Positions 1 to 8,735 of a stretch of 64,000 nucleotides of DNA are shown one piece after another. How positions within the stretch are numbered: position 1 is the stretch's first letter; each line of letters begins with the position of its first letter. This DNA is from Pantoea cypripedii (GTDB lineage: Bacteria > Pseudomonadota > Gammaproteobacteria > Enterobacterales > Enterobacteriaceae). Under the pieces are notes generated by a model. It saw only the letters and a list, made by a program, of their open reading frames with translations. It ran no database searches and was not told the origin of the DNA. Both the position numbers and the translations under genes were made by a program. The stretch is from assembly GCF_011395035.1 (NCBI RefSeq), contig NZ_CP024768.1, positions 1,871,732 to 1,935,731 of the forward strand. The letters are read 5' to 3'.

Positions 1-777
1 CATCGGGGAAGGGCAGGCGAGCTGAGTTTGCTTCTTTTCATCAGCACGCCAGACACGCGCTACCGGCTGGACTTTCACCGGTCGTTTGATTTTCAGCCTG
101 GCGCTGGCAGGGAGATCGCGCACCGTTTCCAGTTCCTGCTGAACTTTCTCTGCCCACTGTTCACGCGTCCACGGGGCTTGCGCCCGATTGGCCTTCAGGC
201 TGCGTTCCAGCTGCTCAATGATCTCTTCACGTTTGACGTTTTTGATGATGTTCTTATTCGCCCAGCCGAAACGCAGGCTGTCGGGGGCATCCAGCAATGT
301 CACGTTGCGGTAGGCATTGAGGGTAATCAGCCCACGTAAATGCTGGTGAACAAACTCGAAACGTGCCTCACTTGGTAAGCCAGACTCCACCGTGATCAGC
401 TGCTCAAGGCGCTGCTTAAGCGCGTTAATCTCAGCCACTAACCCGATGATGGTGTCGCTACTGGCCTGGTCGGCTTCGATGCAGATCGCACCCGGCAGAC
501 GCACTGCCGCCTTGGTACTGAGTTTCTCCGACTGATGCTGCATAAACAGCCGGCAGTAGTGGGCCAGCGCCATTTCGCGTGCGGCATCCCCCAGATGCTG
601 GGTCACTTTGATACGCGAAATTTCATCATGTTCGTGGCCTTTTTCGATATCAGGCAGGCTGAACACTCTGGCAATCAACAGCGGTTGCTGCTCGACCTGC
701 TGGCGTAACGCGCCTAAGTTCTGCTCCAGCGTGTTAACGCAGGCATGCAGGTCGGAAATCAAATCGTAACGAGCCAT
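1..777 (-). CDS. tus: Tus, replication terminus site-binding protein (C-terminal part outside window)
   Basis: Translating the minus strand from the ATG at 777 gives 259 residues beginning MARYDLISDL and containing LLIARVFSLP, KAAVRLPG, LITLNAYR, LRFGWANK and LKIKRPVKVQP, all typical of enterobacterial Tus. E. coli Tus has 309 residues, so about 50 residues lie beyond the left edge. Tus binds Ter sites as a monomer and stops DnaB helicase on one face, trapping replication forks in the terminus. A GGGAG ribosome site precedes the start. Two Ter-like sequences lie just upstream, one only about ten bases from the start codon, so the gene is probably autorepressed as in E. coli. Identification is firm; the frame is open to the window edge. 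Confidence 0.95.
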   Translation of the reverse strand, partial: MARYDLISDLHACVNTLEQNLGALRQQVEQQPLLIARVFSLPDIEKGHEHDEISRIKVTQHLGDAAREMALAHYCRLFMQHQSEKLSTKAAVRLPGAICIEADQASSDTIIGLVAEINALKQRLEQLITVESGLPSEARFEFVHQHLRGLITLNAYRNVTLLDAPDSLRFGWANKNIIKNVKREEIIEQLERSLKANRAQAPWTREQWAEKVQQELETVRDLPASARLKIKRPVKVQPVARVWRADEKKQTQLACPSPM

Positions 778-785
778 GCAATGTC

Positions 786-808
786 TCCCTAGTTACAACA
801 TACCCAAT
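786..808 (-). promoter_or_regulatory. Ter site proximal to tus
   Basis: The minus strand contains the core TATGTTGTAACTA preceded by G, matching the E. coli Ter core, including the G whose partner cytosine flips out in the locked complex. The site lies immediately upstream of the tus start, as TerB does in E. coli, so Tus bound here should block its own transcription. From its orientation, forks travelling from high to low coordinates should be arrested and forks travelling the other way should pass. Confidence 0.85.
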
Positions 809-840
809 GTGGCAGCGAAAGAGGTGCCTGGCAAGTGTGC

Positions 841-863
841 GTTATAATTACAACATACTTAGA
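841..863 (-). promoter_or_regulatory. Second Ter-like site upstream of tus
   Basis: The minus strand reads AGTATGTTGTAATTA, one base different from the Ter core (AATTA for AACTA) but with a better upstream AAGTATG flank than the proximal site. It lies 55 bases from the first site in the same orientation. It could be a second fork barrier or an operator that tightens tus autoregulation. Affinity cannot be judged from sequence. Confidence 0.65.
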
Positions 864-989
864 AGCAGCGACAATTCGAACAGGCCTGCTGCGACGGCGT
901 AAGGATTCTGTTAAGCAGAAGGCTTTAGCGTTTTTCACAATAGATTAACGTGTTATAACAACTGCTTTGCCTGCTAACGGAATATTCTT

Positions 990-2189
990 GTGGAGCAACA
1001 CGCGAAGCCCGGCGTTCCCGCCATCATCACCCTCGGGCTGGTTCAAATCCTCTCCTGGGGAGGTTCATTTTATCTGATGGCGGTGATGGCGGGTCCCATT
1101 GTCGCGGAAACCGGCTGGTCACAGCAGTGGGTTTATGGTGCGTTGTCGCTGGGTATTCTGGTTTCCGGCTTGCTCGCGCCGTTGAGTGGCCGTCTGATTG
1201 CCCGTGACCGGGGCCGCTCGTTGCTGGCCGCGAGTGGGGCGGTGATGGCCATCGGCCTGGTGATGATGGGGGCCAGCCACAACCTGGCGCTGTTCCTTTT
1301 CGCCTGGGTGATTATCGGCATTGGCATGGCGATGGGCTTGTATGATGCGTTGTTTGCCACCCTGGGTACTTTATATGGTGGGCAGGCGCGCGGAGCGATT
1401 ACCGGCATCACGCTGATTTCCGGTTTCTGTACCACGCTGGTGTGGCCAGGAACGGCGTTGCTGATCCACTGGCTGGAGTGGCGCGGAGCCTGTTTTGCCA
1501 TCGCGTTACTCCTCTGTGTGGGTGTGCTGCCGGCTTATCTCTATGCGCTACCCGCTACAGCAGGTAAAAAGTGCCGCGGAAAATATCCGAAAGTTGCTGC
1601 GAAAAGCGATTTGTCACCCGATTTGTTTTGGCTGCTATGCAGCATTTTCACCCTAGCTTCGGTGATTATGACCGCCATCTCGGTACAACTGATTACCCTG
1701 CTACAGGCCAGCGGCCATTCCCTGACCGCTGCACTGGCGATCAGCGCCATTCTCGGGCCTTGCCAGGTCGGATCGCGTATTGTCGATATCGCTTTTAAAC
1801 GCGGTCATCCTATCTGGACCACCTTCTTCTCGGTCGGTTTGGTGGCGATAGGCTTACTGTTACTGGCCTGTTTCCCGCAGTTTGCGCTGCTAAGTATGGT
1901 GTTGTACGGTGCCGGAAATGGTTTACGTGCTATTGTGCGCGGAACTTTGCCGCTGGTAATGGTCAAACCAGAAGCCTACGCCGTCGTAGTGGGGCGCATG
2001 GCGCGTCCGGCATTGATCGGTCAGGCACTGACGCCACTGATTGGCGGCTACGTTTTTCAGCATCTGGGTGCCAGTGCCACGCTGTGGTTACTCTGCCTGC
2101 TGGCGTTAATTAACGTGCTGCTGGTAATGGTGCTGAAGCAAAAATTACCGGCTGTTCCCCCGCAACCGGAAAGGGGAGTGATAAATTAA
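990..2189 (+). CDS. Major facilitator superfamily transporter
   Basis: The 399-residue protein is almost entirely hydrophobic, with about 12 predicted membrane segments. An early glycine-rich helix (LGLVQILSWGGSFYLM) and the loop SGRLIARDRGRS between segments 2 and 3 have the MFS signature shape. It should be an inner-membrane secondary transporter; the substrate cannot be read from the sequence. The start is a GTG; the ribosome site is weak. It diverges from tus across about 200 bases containing the Ter sites and stands alone, with no partner gene downstream in the same direction until the Rrf2 regulator. Confidence 0.8.
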   Translation: MEQHAKPGVPAIITLGLVQILSWGGSFYLMAVMAGPIVAETGWSQQWVYGALSLGILVSGLLAPLSGRLIARDRGRSLLAASGAVMAIGLVMMGASHNLALFLFAWVIIGIGMAMGLYDALFATLGTLYGGQARGAITGITLISGFCTTLVWPGTALLIHWLEWRGACFAIALLLCVGVLPAYLYALPATAGKKCRGKYPKVAAKSDLSPDLFWLLCSIFTLASVIMTAISVQLITLLQASGHSLTAALAISAILGPCQVGSRIVDIAFKRGHPIWTTFFSVGLVAIGLLLLACFPQFALLSMVLYGAGNGLRAIVRGTLPLVMVKPEAYAVVVGRMARPALIGQALTPLIGGYVFQHLGASATLWLLCLLALINVLLVMVLKQKLPAVPPQPERGVIN

Positions 2190-2349
2190 GCAGCCTGTGC
2201 GTTTATGCCTGAGGAAATGATGAATACGTGCCCTCATCACAGACCCTGGCTTCTAAAAAGCAACAGTGTTTGTTATATTTATTGCTCAATGATTACTCAC
2301 TACCGCGGCATGAAAACAACAAGATAGACCGCAACTCAGGATTAAAGAA

Positions 2350-2835
2350 ATGCTTGATTACCGCTTCCCGACAGCTTTGCAGATGGTTTTGAGCGTAGCG
2401 ATGGCGGAGCAATTGGGTAAACGCTCGACCAGTGCCATTCTGGCTTATGGCCTGGAAGCGAACCCCAGTTTCATCAGGAAACTCATGGTTCCGCTCACAC
2501 GCGATGGCATCATCGTCTCGACATTAGGCCGTACCGGTTCCATTCATCTTGGCCGTCCGGCGGGTGAGATCACCCTGCGTGATATTTATACCTCGGTGAT
2601 TGAAGACAAAAAACTTTGGGCATCGCGCCCGGATGTCGCACCGCGTTGTCTGGTGAGCGCCAACCTGTGTTGGTATTTCAAATCGATAGCCGATGAAGCT
2701 GAACAGGCATCGCTCAACGTGCTGGAAAAACGCACCGTGGCGGATGCTCTCGCGGAACTGAAACAACGCGACACCAGCAACTGCGAATCCCTGCCAGACT
2801 TCGAAATCGAAGACATCTGCAAGAAATCCCGCTAA
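2350..2835 (+). CDS. oqxR: Rrf2-family transcriptional regulator, OqxR-like
   Basis: The 161-residue protein starts with a winged helix-turn-helix of Rrf2 type (roughly residues 5-65), including the recognition region NPSFIRKLMVPLTRDGI and the wing LGRPAGEITLRDIY. The three closely spaced cysteines that hold an iron-sulfur cluster in IscR are absent. It converges with the oqxAB-like efflux operon, while an AraC-type gene diverges at the other end. This is the arrangement of the Klebsiella rarA-oqxAB-oqxR locus, in which OqxR represses oqxAB. The assignment rests on family plus synteny; the Rrf2 fold is clear, the name slightly less so. Confidence 0.8.
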   Translation: MLDYRFPTALQMVLSVAMAEQLGKRSTSAILAYGLEANPSFIRKLMVPLTRDGIIVSTLGRTGSIHLGRPAGEITLRDIYTSVIEDKKLWASRPDVAPRCLVSANLCWYFKSIADEAEQASLNVLEKRTVADALAELKQRDTSNCESLPDFEIEDICKKSR

Positions 2836-2844
2836 TTTCCTTAA

Positions 2845-2916
2845 GGTGCGCATTAATGCGCACCCTACATATATCCTCGATATATCAATTGCGTAGGGTC
2901 GGTATTTATACCGACC
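2845..2916. repeat. Two palindromic intergenic hairpins
   Basis: Two perfect palindromes, GGTGCGCATTAATGCGCACC and GGTCGGTATTTATACCGACC, lie about 30 bases apart between the convergent oqxR and oqxB genes. Both sit beside a GTAGGGT or ACCCTAC flank, as in dispersed enterobacterial intergenic repeats. They may help terminate transcription or be remnants of a repeat family. Function is not determinable here. Confidence 0.7.
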
Positions 2917-2941
2917 TGATTAAATATCTTCATGGCATAAA

Positions 2942-2966
2942 AAATCCGGGCACCAGGCCCGGATTT
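2942..2966 (-). terminator. Rho-independent terminator of oqxAB
   Basis: A GC-rich stem (CCGGGC/GCCCGG) with a five-base loop is followed on the minus strand by a run of T. It lies about 20 bases after the oqxB stop codon. Confidence 0.85.
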
Positions 2967-2987
2967 GTATGCCGATATAATCTACAA

Positions 2988-5900
2988 TCACACCGTTTGC
3001 ATTTCACCTTCCGGCTGTTTACGCGTCACCAGCTTACGCAGTGCCACATAAAAGACCGGGGTCAGGAACAAACCAAACAGCGTCACGCCCAGCATGCCGG
3101 AGAACACCGTAATACCGGTGACACCGCGTACTTCGGCACCGGCACCTTCACCCAGAATCAGCGGGATAGTCCCGGCGATAAAGGCGATGGAGGTCATCAC
3201 GATGGGTCGCAGACGCAGACGACAGGCTTCCAGTGCCGCTTCGACAATCCCTTTGCCCTGCATCTCAAGCTCGCGAGCAAACTCGACGATAAGAATCGCG
3301 TTTTTACACGCCAGTCCCATCAATACCACCAGACCGACCTGCACGAACACGTTGTTATCGCCACCAGTGAGCCACACGCCGACCAGGGCTGAAAGCATGG
3401 TCACCGGAACAATCAGGATCACCGCCAGCGGCAGCGTCCAGCTTTCGTACAATGCCGCCAGTACCAGGAACGCCAACAGCACCGACACCGGGAAGACGAT
3501 AAATGCTGCATTCCCCTGGGTGGATTGCTGGTAGCTCAGGTCCGTCCATTCGATATTCATCCCATTCGGCAGTACCTGATTCGCGAGACCTTCCACTTTG
3601 GCCATCGCCTGCGAGGAAGAAAGTACGCGTGGGTCAGCGTCACCAATCAGGTCTGCTGCCGGATAACCGTTATAACGGATCACCGGGTCCGGACCATAGG
3701 TGGTGGTGATATTGACCATACTGCCAATCGGCACCATTTCCCCCTGGGCGTTACGGGTGCGCAGATTGGCAATATCCTGCACGCTGTCACGGAAATCCCC
3801 ATCGGCCTGCGCCATCACACGCCAGGTACGGCCAAACTTGTTGAAATCATTCACATACGCGGACCCGAGGTAAACCTGCAACGTACTGAACAAATCCGTC
3901 AGCGACACCCCCTGCGCTTTGGCTTTATCGCGGTCCACCTGCACATCCAACTGCGGTACGTTAGCCTGATATGAGGAGATCGGGAACATCATGCCTGGCG
4001 TCTGCATCACCGCACCGGACAGGGTATTAATCGCTGTTTGCAGCTGACCATAGCCCAGCCCCGCGCGGTCCTGCACATAAAGCGAATAACCGGAACCCTG
4101 ACCCAGACCGAGAATCGGCGGTGGCATGATGGAGAAACCGAAGCCCGACTGAATTTTGCTGATTTTGGCGTTCAGTTCCGCGTTAATCTCCGCCGCAGTG
4201 CGCTTGCGCTGGTCAAACGGTTTCAGGCCAAAGAACACCGTGCCAGTATTCGGCGTGTTGGTGAACTGCAAGGCATTGAGGCCGGGGAAGGCCACCGCAT
4301 AAGCCACCCCTTCGGTGTTCATACCGATCTCGCTCATCTTACGAATCACTTCATCGGTACGCGCCAGTGAAGAACCTTCCGGCATCTTCACACCACCAAT
4401 CAGGTACAGTTTGTCCTGCGTCGGGATAAAGCCGCCGGGTACGCTGTGGAACATGAAGCCCGCCCCCGCCAGCAGCAGCACGTAAACGCCAAATACGGCG
4501 CCACGACGACGCAACGTTTTGCCCACCAGCGATTGATAGCCGTCGGCGCTGCGCTGGAAGAAGCGGTTAAACGGACGGAACAGCCAGCCGAGCAGACGAT
4601 CGATCAGCCGCGACGGCAAATCTTTCGGTGCATGGTGAGCTTTCAACAGTTTCGCTGCCAGCGCCGGTGACAGCGTCAGCGAGTTAATGGCGGAAATGAC
4701 CGTCGAAATGGCGATGGTGACCGCGAACTGTTTGTAAAACTGACCGGTTACGCCGGAGAGAAACGCCATCGGCACAAACACCGCACACAGCACCAGCGCA
4801 ATGGCGATAATCGGGCCGGATACTTCACGCATGGCCTGATGCGCCGCGGCGGTGGGGGATAGCCCCTGTTCGATGTTACGCTCGACGTTCTCCACCACCA
4901 CGATGGCATCATCCACCACGATGCCGATGGCAAGAACCAGGCCAAACAGGCTGAGGGTATTGAGTGAAAAGCCCAGCAAATAAAGCACGCTAAAGGTGCC
5001 GACCACCGATACCGGAACTGCCAGCAGCGGGATGATCGAGGCACGCCAGGTTTGCAGGAACAGAATCACCACCAGCACCACCAGCACAATCGCTTCCATC
5101 AGCGTTTGCACCACGGCCCGGATGGAGTCGCGCACGAACACGGTCGGATCGTAAGGCGCAGCCCATTGCACATCGTCCGGGAAACGCGTGGCCAGTTCGG
5201 TCATTTTGGCGCGCACCGCGTTGGAAAGATCGATGGCGTTAGCACCCGGTGCCTGGAAGATACCGATACCGACCGCGTCTTTGTTATTGAGCTGCGAACG
5301 CAGGGCATAGCTGCCGGAACCCATCTCAATACGCGCCACGTCACGCAGACGCACCAGAGAACCGTCATCGGCGGTTTTCAGGATAATGTTGCCGAATTGC
5401 TGCTCGTTTTCCAGCCGTCCCTGGGTATTGATCGACAGCAGAAAGTCGCTTTCTTTCTTCAGCGGTTCCGCACCAAGCTGACCGGCAGACACCTGCACGT
5501 TCTGCTCCTGCATCGCGCTGACCACATCCGAAGCAGTCAGACCACGCGCGGCCACTTTATTCGGATCGAGCCAGACGCGCATCGCGTACTCACCGGCACC
5601 GAAGATCTGAATCTGACCAACACCCGGCAGGCGTGCCAGCTCATCTTTCACTTTCAGCGTGGCGTAGTTACGCAGGTAGAGCGAATCATACTTACCGTGG
5701 GGTGAGAACAGATGCACCACCAGCGTCAGGGTAGGTGACTGCTTCTGCGTGGTGAGACCAAGCTGGCGTACCGCATCCGGCAAACGCGCTTCAGCCTGTG
5801 CCACGCGGTTCTGCACCTGTACCTGGGCCTGATCGGGATCGGTACCCGGACGGAAGGTCACGGTGGTCACCAGCACGCCATCAGAACCGGCCACTGATTT

Positions 5901-6140
5901 CATATACATCATGTTTTCCACCCCATTGATCGCTTCTTCCAGCGGCGTTGCCACCGAATCCGCAATCACTTTGGGGTTGGCGCCGGGATATTCCGCACGC
6001 ACCTGCACGCTGGGCGGCACCACATCGGGGTATTCACTGATCGGCAGTAGCGGAATGGCGATCAGCCCGGTGACAAATATCAAAATCGACAGTACAGCCG
6101 CGAAGATTGGCCGGTCGATAAAAAAGCGGGAGAAATCCAT
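2988..6140 (-). CDS. oqxB: RND multidrug efflux pump inner-membrane transporter OqxB
   Basis: The 1050-residue protein has the HAE1-type RND architecture: an N-terminal helix (MDFSRFFIDRPIFAAVLS), two large periplasmic loops and twelve membrane segments. The proton-relay residues are visible as the Asp pair in GIVVDDAIVVVENVER and the Lys in GLACKNAILIVEF. Its length and remembered sequence closely match Klebsiella OqxB, a proton-driven exporter of quinolones, olaquindox and other drugs. It should work as a trimer with the adaptor encoded 18 bases upstream and a TolC-type outer membrane channel encoded elsewhere. It shares an operon with oqxA and is followed by a strong terminator. Confidence 0.95.
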   Translation of the reverse strand: MDFSRFFIDRPIFAAVLSILIFVTGLIAIPLLPISEYPDVVPPSVQVRAEYPGANPKVIADSVATPLEEAINGVENMMYMKSVAGSDGVLVTTVTFRPGTDPDQAQVQVQNRVAQAEARLPDAVRQLGLTTQKQSPTLTLVVHLFSPHGKYDSLYLRNYATLKVKDELARLPGVGQIQIFGAGEYAMRVWLDPNKVAARGLTASDVVSAMQEQNVQVSAGQLGAEPLKKESDFLLSINTQGRLENEQQFGNIILKTADDGSLVRLRDVARIEMGSGSYALRSQLNNKDAVGIGIFQAPGANAIDLSNAVRAKMTELATRFPDDVQWAAPYDPTVFVRDSIRAVVQTLMEAIVLVVLVVILFLQTWRASIIPLLAVPVSVVGTFSVLYLLGFSLNTLSLFGLVLAIGIVVDDAIVVVENVERNIEQGLSPTAAAHQAMREVSGPIIAIALVLCAVFVPMAFLSGVTGQFYKQFAVTIAISTVISAINSLTLSPALAAKLLKAHHAPKDLPSRLIDRLLGWLFRPFNRFFQRSADGYQSLVGKTLRRRGAVFGVYVLLLAGAGFMFHSVPGGFIPTQDKLYLIGGVKMPEGSSLARTDEVIRKMSEIGMNTEGVAYAVAFPGLNALQFTNTPNTGTVFFGLKPFDQRKRTAAEINAELNAKISKIQSGFGFSIMPPPILGLGQGSGYSLYVQDRAGLGYGQLQTAINTLSGAVMQTPGMMFPISSYQANVPQLDVQVDRDKAKAQGVSLTDLFSTLQVYLGSAYVNDFNKFGRTWRVMAQADGDFRDSVQDIANLRTRNAQGEMVPIGSMVNITTTYGPDPVIRYNGYPAADLIGDADPRVLSSSQAMAKVEGLANQVLPNGMNIEWTDLSYQQSTQGNAAFIVFPVSVLLAFLVLAALYESWTLPLAVILIVPVTMLSALVGVWLTGGDNNVFVQVGLVVLMGLACKNAILIVEFARELEMQGKGIVEAALEACRLRLRPIVMTSIAFIAGTIPLILGEGAGAEVRGVTGITVFSGMLGVTLFGLFLTPVFYVALRKLVTRKQPEGEMQTV

Positions 6141-6158
6141 AACAGGCAGTCTCGATAG

Positions 6159-7313
6159 TTATTGGGCGGTGCGCATCGCTACCGGTTGCGCGGTGACCGG
6201 CATGCCGGGCATAAAGACTTTCTGTAAACCGTTCACAATCACTTTGTCGCCAGGTTTCAGGCCGCTCTGCACAATACGCAGGCCATCAGCCAGGTCACCC
6301 TGCTGGATATCACGGCGCTGCGCTTTGCCGCTGGCGTCCACCACGTAAACGTATTTACGATCCTGGTCCGTCAGCACAGCTTTATCGTCGATCAGCAGCG
6401 CGTTGAAATCTGCGCTGCCGGGCAGGCGCACGCGGGCGAACAGGCCGGGTGTGAACTGACGTTGCTGATTATCCAGCGTGGCACGCATACGAATGGTGCC
6501 GGTGCTGGCGGTCAACTGGTTATCAAGGAAATCGACTTTACCGACATGGGGATAACCCTGTTCGCCGGTCAGGCCGATTTCGACCGGCAGAGAGCCACGA
6601 TTTTCTCCCTTGCGCGCCATGGCCTGATAACGCAGGAAGGTGCCTTCATCCACGTCGAAATAGACGTAGACATGATCCTGCGACACCAGCGTGGTCAGCA
6701 CGCTGGCGCTGTCACCGGCGGTCACCAGGTTGCCGATGGTGATCATGGCGCGGCTGGCGCGACCATCAATCGGTGCGGTAACACGGGTAAAATCGAGATT
6801 GAGCTGAGCCATATCCACCGCCGCCTGAGCCGAAAGCACGGTAGCCTGCGCCTGACTGGCGGCTGAACGGCGCTGTTCTGCCTCTTCACGCGATACCGCC
6901 AGGGTGCCAATCAGCTTTTCGGTACGAGCCGATTCACTACGAGCCAGCGCTGCCTGGCTACGGGCTTGTGCCAGCTCAGCCTGCGCCTGCTCCAGTGCCG
7001 CGCGGTAGGTGCGATCATCGATGGTGAACAACACCTGGCCTTTCTTCACTTCATCGCCTTCGCGATAGTTAACCTGGTCGATATAGCCGGATACGCGCGG
7101 GCGCAGCTGTACGCTCTGCACCGCTTCGATACGGCCATTAAAATTGTCCCACTGGCTGACTTTCTGCTGTACCACCTGCGCCACACTCACTTCGGGCGGC
7201 GGCGGTGGGGCACTTTTTGCCACACCCCGATCACAACCGGCCAGCAGGCTTCCCAGCAGCACCACTCCTGACAGGCTTACGCCCAGACGAACCCCATATG
7301 TCTGCAGATGCAT
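6159..7313 (-). CDS. oqxA: RND efflux periplasmic adaptor OqxA
   Basis: The 384-residue protein is a membrane fusion protein with a lipoprotein signal peptide and lipobox LLAG-Cys27, so it is predicted to be lipid-anchored in the periplasm. Family motifs include VQLRPRVSGYIDQVNY (first lipoyl half), a coiled-coil hairpin rich in Ala/Gln (about residues 105-165) and LNLDFTRVTAPIDGRASRA (second lipoyl half). It links OqxB to the outer membrane channel. It is the first gene of the oqxAB operon and diverges from a RarA-like activator gene across about 290 bases carrying repeated TTGCATTAAA motifs. Confidence 0.95.
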   Translation of the reverse strand: MHLQTYGVRLGVSLSGVVLLGSLLAGCDRGVAKSAPPPPPEVSVAQVVQQKVSQWDNFNGRIEAVQSVQLRPRVSGYIDQVNYREGDEVKKGQVLFTIDDRTYRAALEQAQAELAQARSQAALARSESARTEKLIGTLAVSREEAEQRRSAASQAQATVLSAQAAVDMAQLNLDFTRVTAPIDGRASRAMITIGNLVTAGDSASVLTTLVSQDHVYVYFDVDEGTFLRYQAMARKGENRGSLPVEIGLTGEQGYPHVGKVDFLDNQLTASTGTIRMRATLDNQQRQFTPGLFARVRLPGSADFNALLIDDKAVLTDQDRKYVYVVDASGKAQRRDIQQGDLADGLRIVQSGLKPGDKVIVNGLQKVFMPGMPVTAQPVAMRTAQ

Positions 7314-7379
7314 TGTAGTTATTCCGCGTTAGTCAAAAAATTGAAAGGTCTTGTACAAAAAATTTTGCAACTTTGACGG

Positions 7380-7533
7380 TTGCATTAAAACGTGATGAGT
7401 GTAGGCTTGTGCAAACTGCATCTGCAAGAATATCTGATACACTTTATGTGCGGTTTTGATCGCAACGGATCATGCGGGGAATACCCCTACGAGAAGTGCG
7501 GCATTTAATGCAATAATAAAACTTGCATTAAAT
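7380..7533. promoter_or_regulatory. oqxA-rarA intergenic control region with repeated TTGCATTAAA motif
   Basis: A perfect inverted repeat with 11-base arms (ATTTAATGCAA and TTGCATTAAAT, nine-base spacer) covers 7503-7533. A third copy of the half-site, TTGCATTAAAA, lies at 7380-7390 nearer oqxA. Arm length and placement between divergent promoters suggest an operator for OqxR or the RarA-like activator. Which protein binds is not visible from the sequence. Confidence 0.55.
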
Positions 7534-7608
7534 GGCATAGTCAGTACCCTTAAAGTGTAACTGCAATAGATACTGATACTGATCGCCATGGCGACGGGAG
7601 AGAATGGG

Positions 7609-7956
7609 ATGATGAGCGACGCATTTATTCACGATCTGATCGACTGGATTGATAACAATATTGAAGCACGTCTGGATCTGGACACCGTGGCAGGACGCGC
7701 CGGTTACTCGAAATGGCATCTGCAGCGGATGTTCAAAGAGCACACCGGTTATCCGCTGGGTGAATACATTCGGGCAGAAAAACTGAAAAGATCGGCGGAC
7801 CGACTGACTACCACCAACGAACCGATCCTCAATGTGGCGATCTCGCTGGGTTTTGACTCACAACAGTCATTCAACCGCAGCTTTAAACGCCAGTATGGCG
7901 TGGCACCCGGCGCATGGCGTCGTCATGCAGGGCACCAGCCAGGCCTGATGCAGTAA
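7609..7956 (+). CDS. rarA: AraC-family activator of the MarA/SoxS/RamA group, RarA-like
   Basis: This small protein (115 residues from the chosen start) consists only of the double helix-turn-helix domain of the AraC family, as in MarA, SoxS, RamA and RarA. Diagnostic stretches are AGYSKWHLQRMFKEHTGYPL for the first recognition helix and LGFDSQQSFNRSFKRQYGVAP for the second. I chose the ATG preceded by GGGAG rather than the in-frame ATG 21 bases upstream; the next codon is also ATG. The gene diverges from oqxA, the position RarA holds in Klebsiella, where it activates oqxAB. It is likely a stress or efflux activator; RamA- or SoxS-like naming cannot be excluded. Confidence 0.8.
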   Translation: MMSDAFIHDLIDWIDNNIEARLDLDTVAGRAGYSKWHLQRMFKEHTGYPLGEYIRAEKLKRSADRLTTTNEPILNVAISLGFDSQQSFNRSFKRQYGVAPGAWRRHAGHQPGLMQ

Positions 7957-8043
7957 ACTCCGCCAGGGCCAGCTTTGCTGGCCCGCGTTTTTCCCGCCTG
8001 AAAAGCCTGCTATTATCGGCCTCCTGAACTTCAGGAAGGCACT

Positions 8044-8469
8044 ATGTCAAAGAAACTCTGGATTGGATTAATTATTGCGCTGGTCGCCAGTTGGGCCGGA
8101 CTCAAACCGCATTTCTCCGCTGCACCGAAAACCAATATCGCGCAACTGACCGATGCCGAAACCGTGGCACGCTGGTTACAGCAGCATCATAAATTGCCCG
8201 ATCTGTATCTCACCAAAAGTGAAGCCCGCCGTCAGGGCTGGAACCCGGCCAAAGGTAATCTGTGCGATGTGTTGCCGGGCAGGGCGATAGGCGGCGACCA
8301 TTTTGGTAACCGTGAACAACGGCTGCCGCAGCAGGCTGGGCGACAGTGGTATGAAGCCGATGTGAATTACGATTGTGGTCACCGTGATGCCGATCGTCTG
8401 CTTTACTCTTCAGATGGCCTGATTTTTCTCACCACCGATCACTATCGCAGCTTTAAGCCGGTACCCTGA
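8044..8469 (+). CDS. Barnase-family secreted ribonuclease
   Basis: The 141-residue protein has an N-terminal hydrophobic export segment (LWIGLIIALVASWAG) followed by a barnase-like domain. Strong matches to barnase run through LPDLYLTKSEARRQGW, KGNLCDV, IGGDHFGNRE and the C-terminal TTDHYRSF. The catalytic trio of barnase corresponds to Glu104 (YEADVNY), Arg118 (DRLLYSS) and His133 (TDHYRSF), all present. Cys74 and Cys111 could form a periplasmic disulfide. It should cleave RNA outside the cytoplasm. The immunity gene follows after two bases, so the pair is one operon. Confidence 0.9.
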   Translation: MSKKLWIGLIIALVASWAGLKPHFSAAPKTNIAQLTDAETVARWLQQHHKLPDLYLTKSEARRQGWNPAKGNLCDVLPGRAIGGDHFGNREQRLPQQAGRQWYEADVNYDCGHRDADRLLYSSDGLIFLTTDHYRSFKPVP

Positions 8470-8471
8470 TA

Positions 8472-8735
8472 ATGCTGACGCTGACCTTTGATTTCCACCA
8501 ATTGCCTGACCGCCAGGCGTTTTATCATGCGCTGGCGCGCCAGAGCCACTGCCCATTCGCCTTTGGCAACAATCTGGATGCGCTATGGGATTGGCTGACG
8601 GGCGGCATGGCGCTGCCTGCGACGCTGCATTTACGCCACTTCGATGCCTCCAGTGTGGAGTTCGCGCCGGTGCTGGCGCTACTGGAAGAGGCTGAGGCGC
8701 AGCTGGAAGGTGAGCTGCGCCTGGTACGTGATTAA
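8472..8735 (+). CDS. Barstar-family ribonuclease inhibitor
   Basis: The 87-residue protein has the barstar layout: a first beta strand and helix ending in FGNNLDALWDWLTGG, the loop that inserts into the barnase active site, then a short hydrophobic strand (LPATLHLRHF) and an acidic C-terminal helix. It lacks a signal peptide and should protect the cytoplasm from the RNase encoded just upstream. Its stop codon overlaps that of the convergent srfC gene by four bases. Confidence 0.85.
   Translation: MLTLTFDFHQLPDRQAFYHALARQSHCPFAFGNNLDALWDWLTGGMALPATLHLRHFDASSVEFAPVLALLEEAEAQLEGELRLVRD

Noticed and set aside
5052..5705. Long frame opposite oqxB
   Set aside because: It is antisense to a fully conserved oqxB and has no ribosome site or family features.
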